Positions 58,562 through 64,000 of a stretch of 64,000 nt of DNA are shown here, piece after piece. The position numbers and the translations under genes are program-made. This DNA is from JABWBD01 sp040768665. Its GTDB lineage: Bacteria; Planctomycetota; Planctomycetia; Pirellulales; Thermoguttaceae. The stretch covers positions 186,001-250,000 of the forward strand of contig JAXGMN010000012.1 in the NCBI GenBank assembly GCA_040768665.1. The letters are read 5' to 3'. How positions within the stretch are numbered: the stretch's first letter is position 1; every line of letters starts with the position of its first letter. The notes under the pieces are model-generated. The model saw only the letters and a list, made by a program, of their open reading frames with translations, was not told where the DNA came from and ran no database searches.

Positions 58562-60253
58562 TCACGGCGCCTCGTGCCGGATAATGGCTCCCTGGTCGGC
58601 TGACTCCGCCAGACGAGCATATAAGGCCAGATAGCCCCGCTTGACTTTTAGGGCGGGACGCTCCCACTGGGCAAGCCGCGATTGGATCTCTTCGTCTGAG
58701 AGATCGACGTCGAGGCGGCGCTGGTGGACGTCGATCGTGATGCGGTCGCCGTCGCGGACGATCGCGATCGGACCGCCTTCCGCCGCCTCGGGCGAAACGT
58801 GGCCTACAAAACATCCGTTGTTCGTGCCGGAAAAGCGGCCGTCGGTTACCACCGCCGTTTTCAAGGCAAGGCCGCGGCCGTAAAGCAGTTTCATCGTGGT
58901 ATACATCTCCCGCATCCCGGGGCCGCCTTTCGGCCCTTCATAGCGGATCACCACCACTTCTCCCTCCCGGACATCGCCGTCCAGGACCGCCTGGATAGCG
59001 GCTTCCTCGCAGTCGAAACACCGTGCCCGTCCCGAAAAGACGTGCTGCTCCGGCGCGATGGCCGCCGGCTTGGTGATCGCCGTCCGCGGCGCCAGATTGC
59101 CCCGCAGCACGGCCAGTCCGCCGCCGGCGCTCCAGGGATTGCGCAAAGCTCGGATGATCCGCCGGTCTCCCTCCCGCGTCTCGGCAAGGTTCTCCTCGAG
59201 ACTCTTGCCGGTGACGGTCATGGCGTGGCGATGCACGAGCGGCAGGATCTCCTTCATCGTTGCCGGCACTCCGCCGGCAGCGTGGTAATCCGGCACGTTC
59301 GCGGCCGCGGCCGGGTTCATCTTGGCGATGTGCGGGGTGGTGCGGGCGATTTCGTCGAGGACATCGATGGTGATTTCCGGACTCTCCGCTTCATAGGCGA
59401 TCGCCGGAATGTGCAGCGCAAGGTTCGTCGATCCGCCGATTGCCGCGCCCAGGCGGAAGGCATTTTCGATTCCCTGGCGGTTGATGATCTGCCGGGCGGT
59501 GATCCCCCGGTGCACCAACTCGACGATCTGCCGGCCGGACTGCTGCGCGGCGCGGAGCCGTGCGGCGTGGGTTGCCGGGATGGTGGCCGAGCCGGGCAGG
59601 CACATGCCCATCGCCTCGGCAACGCAGCACATCGTGTTCGCGGTGCCGAGGAAGGAGCACGATCCGCAGGTCGGGGCGACCTCGTCCTCCAGCCGCCGCA
59701 GGGCCGCTTCGTCGATCTTCCCGGCCGCGTACATTCCCAGGCCTTCGGTCAGCGACGTGATATCGGCCGTGCGGCCGTCGAACTGGCAGCCGCCCTCCAT
59801 CGGCCCGCCCACCACCAGGATCGCCGGCAGGTCCAATCTTGCGGCCGCCATGAGCAGGCCCGGGACGATCTTGTCGCAGGATCCGAGCAGCACCACGGCG
59901 TCGAACTGGTGGGCCTGGACCATCATTTCCACGTCGTGGGCGATCAAGTCGCGGGTCGGCAGAATGCAGTGCATGCCGGCGTGGGCCTGGGCGATCCCGT
60001 CGCAGCCCGCGATCACGCCGAACTCGACCGGCGTTCCGCCCGCCTGAAAAATGCCCTGCTTTACGTACTCCGACACCAGCCCGAGATTGTAGTGGCCCGG
60101 CACCACGCGGTTCCACGCATTGGCGACCCCGATCAGCGGCCGATCGAGATCGTAGTCGCTGTAGCCCATCGATTTGTAGAGCGACCGCTGCACGGAGCCG
60201 TGCGGCCATCGAAGCACGCGAGCGCTTCGCAATTCGGACGACGAGGAGTCCAT
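58562..60253 (-). CDS. ilvD: Dihydroxy-acid dehydratase (IlvD/Edd family)
   Basis: IlvD (EC 4.2.1.9) dehydrates dihydroxy-isovalerate and dihydroxy-methylvalerate in branched-chain amino-acid synthesis and needs an Fe-S cluster. The 563-residue product is full-length. It has CDGIAQAHAGM, GSCDKIVPGLLMAAARLD (cluster Cys), THGSCSF-type CGSCSFLGTANTM (cluster Cys), and the C-terminal TDGRFSGTNNGCFVGHVSPEAA. Related sugar-acid dehydratases share this architecture. The DGRFSG block and overall pattern favour IlvD, but the substrate cannot be proven. The neighbours are not other ilv genes. Confidence 0.9.
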   Translation of the reverse strand: MDSSSSELRSARVLRWPHGSVQRSLYKSMGYSDYDLDRPLIGVANAWNRVVPGHYNLGLVSEYVKQGIFQAGGTPVEFGVIAGCDGIAQAHAGMHCILPTRDLIAHDVEMMVQAHQFDAVVLLGSCDKIVPGLLMAAARLDLPAILVVGGPMEGGCQFDGRTADITSLTEGLGMYAAGKIDEAALRRLEDEVAPTCGSCSFLGTANTMCCVAEAMGMCLPGSATIPATHAARLRAAQQSGRQIVELVHRGITARQIINRQGIENAFRLGAAIGGSTNLALHIPAIAYEAESPEITIDVLDEIARTTPHIAKMNPAAAANVPDYHAAGGVPATMKEILPLVHRHAMTVTGKSLEENLAETREGDRRIIRALRNPWSAGGGLAVLRGNLAPRTAITKPAAIAPEQHVFSGRARCFDCEEAAIQAVLDGDVREGEVVVIRYEGPKGGPGMREMYTTMKLLYGRGLALKTAVVTDGRFSGTNNGCFVGHVSPEAAEGGPIAIVRDGDRITIDVHQRRLDVDLSDEEIQSRLAQWERPALKVKRGYLALYARLAESADQGAIIRHEAP

Positions 60254-60284
60254 GGGTGCTCCATCAGTTCACAGGCGTATCCAC

Positions 60285-60409
60285 CAGCCCGGCTGCGTCG
60301 GGTTCAGTCTGGGGTTGTTCACCAGCTCGGCTGCTCCAAGCAGCCGGGCTGCTATGGGTTCACTGCTACGGGTTCACCAGCCCGGCTGCTTCGAGCAGCC
60401 GGGCTGGTG
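60285..60409. repeat. Cluster of GCAGCCCGGCTGC hairpins (REP-like)
   Basis: Three related units occur. A half unit (CACCAGCCCGGCTGC) is near 60282, an imperfect hairpin is at 60323-60351, and a perfect one is at 60375-60409 with 16-base arms (CACCAGCCCGGCTGCT) and a 3-base loop. The cluster fills the gap between ilvD and the isomerase gene and ends 9 bases from the latter's stop codon. Confidence 0.75.
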
Positions 60410-60418
60410 CAGTCTCAG

Positions 60419-61270
60419 CTATTTTCCCATCTTGCGAAGGTTCTGCAGACACCGACGGACCGCGTCGATCGCCTCGGCCCCTTTGCGGGTCTCGTCCTCG
60501 ACGATATACCACGTTGTCCCGGCGGTCGACTCGCAGATTCGGAACACTTCATCCCACTTGACTTGGCCCTCGCCCAGAACGCCGTTCGGCGGGGCACCGT
60601 GTTCCTTCAGGTGCACCGTGATGCCGCGGCCGGGGAACTCCTTGAGCATCGCCAAGTAATCGCCGCCGCCCTGCAAGCAGTTGCCGACGTCGAGTTGCAT
60701 GATGACATCGGGACTGCTCTCGTGGCCGAGAACGACCCAGGGGATCTTTCCGTCGACCGCCTTGAAATCGCCGGCATGGCAATGGTAACCGATTCGCATG
60801 CCGTGGGGTCGCAGCTTTTCCGCCAATTGGTCGAACAGATCCGCCGTCGCGTGCATGTTTTCGACCGATTCCATGCTCTTCTTCGGCACGGAGGCGAGGA
60901 TCAGGTAGCGGTTGTCGAGCGCCTGCTGGAACTCGACCATCCGTTTCAACTCATCGCCCTCGAGCTTCGGCAGCGTGGTGTGCATCCCGCAGCACTTCAG
61001 ACCGTTTTTGTCCAGGAGTTTCCGCCACGCCGGGCCGTCGAAGCCGTAGTCGTCGTGCGCCAGTTCGACGCCCTGGTAGCCCATCTCAGCCACCGCCGCA
61101 AGCACGGCGGGCAGATCTTCCTTGCACTGCTCGCGGACCGACCAGAGCCCCAGTCCGATCGGGATCTTCCCCGGCGACGCTTCCGCCCGCCGAATGGTCT
61201 TTGCTCCAGTCATCCACAACACGCCGGCGCAGGCGCCGGCTTTCAGCATCTCTCTTCGTGTGATTCTCAT
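60419..61270 (-). CDS. Exported sugar-phosphate isomerase/epimerase-like TIM-barrel protein
   Basis: The 283-residue product has a Tat-like signal (ITRREMLKAGACAGVLWMTG). A xylose-isomerase-like barrel follows: GLGLWSVREQCKEDLPAVLAAVAEMGYQGVELAHDDYGF, LKCCGMHTTL, IGYHCHAGDF, VIMQLDVGNCLQGG and TVHLKEHGAPP, ending WYIVEDETRKG. Conserved E, D, H and E positions of the metal site are present. Such proteins isomerise or epimerise sugars; the substrate is unknown. REP-like hairpins lie just beyond both its 3' end and that of the next gene upstream. Confidence 0.85.
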   Translation of the reverse strand: MRITRREMLKAGACAGVLWMTGAKTIRRAEASPGKIPIGLGLWSVREQCKEDLPAVLAAVAEMGYQGVELAHDDYGFDGPAWRKLLDKNGLKCCGMHTTLPKLEGDELKRMVEFQQALDNRYLILASVPKKSMESVENMHATADLFDQLAEKLRPHGMRIGYHCHAGDFKAVDGKIPWVVLGHESSPDVIMQLDVGNCLQGGGDYLAMLKEFPGRGITVHLKEHGAPPNGVLGEGQVKWDEVFRICESTAGTTWYIVEDETRKGAEAIDAVRRCLQNLRKMGK

Positions 61271-61458
61271 AGGTTGTTTCCTGGAAACGAGGGATCAGGA
61301 GAGGCTCCAGTATAAGCTCGCCTCCTGCCGCAATGAAGAGGGGCGAAATGGATGCGGAACGGACCTCGATCGCGAGAATCCCTCGCGAATCCCCGCCGCT
61401 CCGTCCCGAAGCAAGCCGCGGATTATCATCAGCCGGACTGCCTCTGAGGAATTACCAT

Positions 61459-61492
61459 CAGCCCGGCTGCTTCTGAGCAGCCGGGCTGATAT
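61459..61492. repeat. REP-like hairpin, GCAGCCCGGCTGC type
   Basis: ATCAGCCCGGCTGCT (61459-61473) and AGCAGCCGGGCTGAT (61478-61492) pair perfectly over 15 bases. A degenerate copy precedes it at about 61424-61450. It lies 13 bases beyond the stop codon of the minus-strand gene at 61505, a terminator-like position. Confidence 0.7.
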
Positions 61493-61504
61493 TCGGGTAA
61501 TGCC

Positions 61505-62890
61505 TCACCGCTCGATTTCGACGATAGTCCCGTCGCCGGGCGCAAGGACCACCCGGGCTGAGCGGCCGCCGTCGGCAGAAACCACCTCTTCCATCTTCAC
61601 CTCCGTTTGCCGGACGATGTCGACAAGACGCGTTGTCCCCGGTTTGAGACGGATCTCGGCGGTGCGCTCGCGGTGGAAATCGTCGTTCACGACAACCACG
61701 TAATGCCGGCCGGTAACGGGATCGCTGAACGACTGCGCTTTCACCGGCGGCTCCGCGTCCGCAGTCACGCTGCCGGATCGTTTCCACCGGCGGACGAGCG
61801 CTTTGTGAGGCCCAAGGCGCTTGTGCGCTCTGCCGATCTCTTCGAGTTGGGGCGTCGGCGACCCGTCGGGGTTCGTCAGGGCGTTAGGCCCCAGGTCAGT
61901 TGGTTCGGCCGCGAGGACGATCTTCTCGTTCGTCTTCGCGATCTCCGGCGGCGGGAGCGACTCGGTTTTCGGGTTCGGGGCCTCCGGCGCAAGCGTATAG
62001 AACAGGATTCCCTTGCACCCACTGCGGATCGCCTCCCAGATCTGCCAGCGGATCTCCGCGAGCGTGGGGCAGCGCCAGTGCATGTAAGCACCCGGCAGCG
62101 CGATCAAATGGCCGCGGGCGTCGTAGCGTCTGGGGCCCCAGATGTCGCTGAAGCACATCGGCATGATCCACGGCACGACGTTCTTGTCGCCGATCGCGTC
62201 GACCATCCGCTGGGCATTGCTGCGGAAGAAGTGGCGGCTCGCTCCATCGGTGTGCGGGCCGTTCGGATCGCGGGGACCGAAGAACGGGTAGAGATCCACG
62301 CAGACGACCGGCAGTTCGGTCTGTCGCGGAACCTCCGGCGTCTGCGGCCACATGCTGACCACCAGGCAGAACCGATCGGGATCGGCCTTGCGAAACCGTT
62401 TTCTCAGGTCCTCGATCCGCGGCAGGATCGCCTCCGACGGCTCGTCGCTCAGCACCCAGCCGGCAAGCGTGTCGGACTCTCCAGCCAGGGCAACGACTCT
62501 CGGGATCACCTCATCGTAGTATTTCCCCCCGTCGTGCCAGCGCCAATCGAGCTTCCCCTCGATACTGCCCATGCTCACCACGAGCCGGATCCGCCGTTTT
62601 TCACAATCCCCGATCAACCGCGGCAGATCCGCCTCGGCCATGTTCGTCACCCAGAGCGTATCGACGTGGTTCGCGGCGATGGCATCGAGGCGTTTCTTGA
62701 CATCGTCCCACCGGTCGATGCCGAAATGCTTCGCACAGGCCCCGGTCCGCTCCCAACTCAGGTAAACGCCCAATGGCACCATCTCCGGAGGACGGTCCGC
62801 CGGCACTTCGCTCTGGCCGGGCGACCGGGAGGGGGGCAGGGCGAAACCGATCACGAGGATGAGTACCGCCGATCGGGTAATCCAAGACAT
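61505..62890 (-). CDS. Exported TIM-barrel-like protein, possible glycoside hydrolase
   Basis: The 461-residue product has a signal peptide (SAVLILVIGFALPPSRS) and a repetitive alpha/beta pattern. VPLGVYLSWERTGA, VDTLWVTNM, IRLVVSM, LAGWVLSDEPSEAILPRI, CLVVSMWPQ, VVCVDLYPFF, VPWIMPMCFSDIWG and GCKGILFYTL suggest a TIM barrel of the glycoside-hydrolase clan A type. The acid/base could be the Glu in LSDEPSE. A C-terminal beta domain (RHYVVVVNDDFHRERTAEIRL) follows. I do not recognise a specific family. GGAGGG upstream supports ATG 62890. Confidence 0.65.
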   Translation of the reverse strand: MSWITRSAVLILVIGFALPPSRSPGQSEVPADRPPEMVPLGVYLSWERTGACAKHFGIDRWDDVKKRLDAIAANHVDTLWVTNMAEADLPRLIGDCEKRRIRLVVSMGSIEGKLDWRWHDGGKYYDEVIPRVVALAGESDTLAGWVLSDEPSEAILPRIEDLRKRFRKADPDRFCLVVSMWPQTPEVPRQTELPVVCVDLYPFFGPRDPNGPHTDGASRHFFRSNAQRMVDAIGDKNVVPWIMPMCFSDIWGPRRYDARGHLIALPGAYMHWRCPTLAEIRWQIWEAIRSGCKGILFYTLAPEAPNPKTESLPPPEIAKTNEKIVLAAEPTDLGPNALTNPDGSPTPQLEEIGRAHKRLGPHKALVRRWKRSGSVTADAEPPVKAQSFSDPVTGRHYVVVVNDDFHRERTAEIRLKPGTTRLVDIVRQTEVKMEEVVSADGGRSARVVLAPGDGTIVEIER

Positions 62891-63568
62891 CGTTGAGCCC
62901 TCCAGGTTGCCTGACAGCAAAGCGAGTGTTTCACAAAAGTTGCGGTCGTTACGTCTGAAGACACATGGTACCACAACGAGCACTGCTCGACGCGGTGAGT
63001 GTGGCTGTCAAAGCCAGCGATTTTCCGAAATCTCCTGGCCCCTCACCACCCGGCATCCATGGAGGGGGAAAAGAAGGGGGAAGGCGAGAGGGCTGGACTG
63101 AAGCTTACCGGCGAGGGAGTGTGGCCACCAACGCTGCGATTTCTCAGAACCGAGGGCAGTTGGTGGCCACTCGCTTCTGGCTGGAGAGGGAGCCGCTTTG
63201 CGGCCGTGCGAAGCCTCGCTGGAGGCCACCGGATCGGATGCCACCGCGAGCCTGGGCGCCAGCGAACTGCAGCACAGAAGGAGCAGTTGCCGTGAGAGGC
63301 TGAAAACCGTGTTGTCAGAGATTTACGAGGCAGGAGGGCGTCGACGCCGTTGGGTCTGTCCCGTGGGCAACCGATAGCATATGGGCGGAACTGCTGGTAG
63401 TGAACGGGCAGTCAAGATGCCCCACGCGCGGCTGGGTCGCGCCCTTGTTAATCTAGAGATGGGTGATTACAATACTTGGGGAATTGTGCCGGTTCCGTAA
63501 CGCGTACTTGCCGCCCGCACAACGCCTGGGGAGTTGAAGCAGCCGGTTGTAAATGACGGGGATTGGCG
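62891..63568. other. Noncoding region with a perfect inverted repeat
   Basis: No gene is recognised in these 678 bases. GTGGCCACCAAC (63121-63132) and GTTGGTGGCCAC (63159-63170) form a perfect 12-base inverted repeat with a 26-base loop. GAGTGTGGC followed by a GCGATTT block occurs twice (near 62997 and 63117). Confidence 0.5.
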
Positions 63569-63844
63569 ATGAGCGAAGCGATGGTGACGGTTGAAGAGGC
63601 GGCTGCACATCTCGGCGAGTTGGTTGAACGTGTGCATGCGTATCGAGAGCCGGCGATCATCGTCAAGGAGGGCCGCGCGATGGCGTGGATCGTTCCTGTC
63701 CCCGCAGCGGGTGAAGTTGCGGAAGACCTGGTTGGATTCCTCCGCCGTTGGCGATCAGACCATCCGGACCCCGATGACCAGCTTAGCGAATCTATCGACG
63801 AAAGCCGGCGGGCGGTGCAACCGCCGCACGATCCATGGGAGTAA
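63569..63844 (+). CDS. Phd/YefM-family antitoxin
   Basis: The 91-residue product matches the Phd/YefM (VapB-like) antitoxin family: MVTVEEAAAHLGELVERVHAYREPAIIVKEGRAMAWIVPV is the N-terminal DNA-binding fold, and the C-terminal DDQLSESIDESRRAVQPPHDPWE is the flexible part that neutralises the toxin. ATG 63569 was chosen over an upstream TTG because GGGGAT lies at suitable distance. Its TAA overlaps the toxin ATG (TAATG), the normal coupled arrangement. Such operons usually autoregulate through antitoxin binding to their own promoter. Confidence 0.85.
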   Translation: MSEAMVTVEEAAAHLGELVERVHAYREPAIIVKEGRAMAWIVPVPAAGEVAEDLVGFLRRWRSDHPDPDDQLSESIDESRRAVQPPHDPWE

Positions 63845-64000
63845 TGCTGGATTCGTCCGTGCTGGTTGCCTTTGAGAGGCGCCGATTCGATTTGGAGCGG
63901 TTGCTGATCGATCGTTCACCCTCAGCCATTGCAGCGATAACCGCGGCCGAGTTGCTGATCGGCGTTGAACGGGCCAATACACCGCAGCGCCGTGCCCGCC
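63844..64000 (+). CDS. VapC-type PIN-domain toxin, N-terminal part (runs off right edge)
   Basis: The open frame from ATG 63844 encodes MLDSSVLVAFERRRFDLER then AAITAAELLIGVERA, the start of a PIN-domain ribonuclease. The first catalytic Asp (D3) and the Glu of the AELLIGV helix are present. It continues past the window edge after about 52 residues. An in-frame ATG at 63835 is an alternative start. VapC toxins cleave specific RNAs unless bound by the antitoxin encoded just upstream. Confidence 0.88.
   Translation, partial: MLDSSVLVAFERRRFDLERLLIDRSPSAIAAITAAELLIGVERANTPQRRAR

Noticed and set aside
61122..61703. Plus-strand 193-codon frame across the isomerase/TIM-barrel gap
   Set aside because: It spans two minus-strand genes and a REP hairpin and shows no protein family features.

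Overview
The window is high-GC bacterial DNA whose gene content is typical of Planctomycetota, most likely a Pirellulales-type lineage. The markers are DUF1559 prepilin-like protein with an H-X9-DG motif, a DUF1549/DUF1553 + DUF1501 + pre-peptidase-domain triad, several Tat-exported Gfo/Idh/MocA oxidoreductases and TIM-barrel sugar isomerases, DUF1573, and the planctomycete 'FDPYxxWLxIPPEEQPPxHYRLxGL' J-like protein. No rRNA, tRNA, CRISPR array or transposase was recognised. The species cannot be named from the sequence.

Layout. Positions 1-6183 hold the N-terminal part of a J-like protein running off the left edge, an exported alpha/beta hydrolase, transketolase, a Tat-exported oxidoreductase and a DUF486 membrane protein, all on the minus strand. 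Positions 6400-11400 are regulatory: csrA, a second acidic CsrA-like protein, a single GspE-type ATPase, lexA with a palindromic promoter, and a MoxR-like AAA protein that has lost key ATPase residues, all separated by palindromic repeats. Positions 11400-23200 are mostly envelope genes: two GT-C-type membrane proteins, an AsmA-like giant, dapF, a DUF374 acyltransferase, an AI-2E-type permease, a flippase-like protein and a GT2. Positions 23250-29200 hold a secretin-domain-only gene, a sugar isomerase, a broken lipoprotein, DUF1559, a lipoprotein and a phosphoesterase.

Positions 29293-35553 are one 2086-codon ORF encoding a RecB-like nuclease, a Dna2/NAM7-type helicase and a UvrD-type helicase. 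Positions 35900-47760 hold exported-protein operons, including a DUF1549/1553 gene with a long Ala-rich repeat array broken by clustered frameshifts. Positions 48265-53690 are isoprenoid genes: hpnC-hpnD-hpnE (squalene from farnesyl diphosphate, hpnD frameshifted) divergent from ispH plus an enolase-superfamily gene. The remainder holds a CBS protein, a DegT aminotransferase / ceramidase-like / oxidoreductase group, ilvD, a sugar isomerase, an exported TIM-barrel-like protein, and a Phd/VapC toxin-antitoxin pair cut by the right edge.

The most striking thread is a family of dispersed palindromic elements, about a dozen copies, sharing a GGGGACTGGCTC / GTGCCTGTCCCC core. The outer stem differs at each locus yet pairs within each copy. 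Copies sit just after stop codons, one contains a stop codon, one is translated in frame inside the helicase, and a decayed copy lies in the linker joining the two helicases. Other leads are the acidic CsrA paralogue lacking RNA-contact residues, the nuclease-helicase-helicase fusion, and apparent pseudo-enzymes (MoxR-like, enolase-like).
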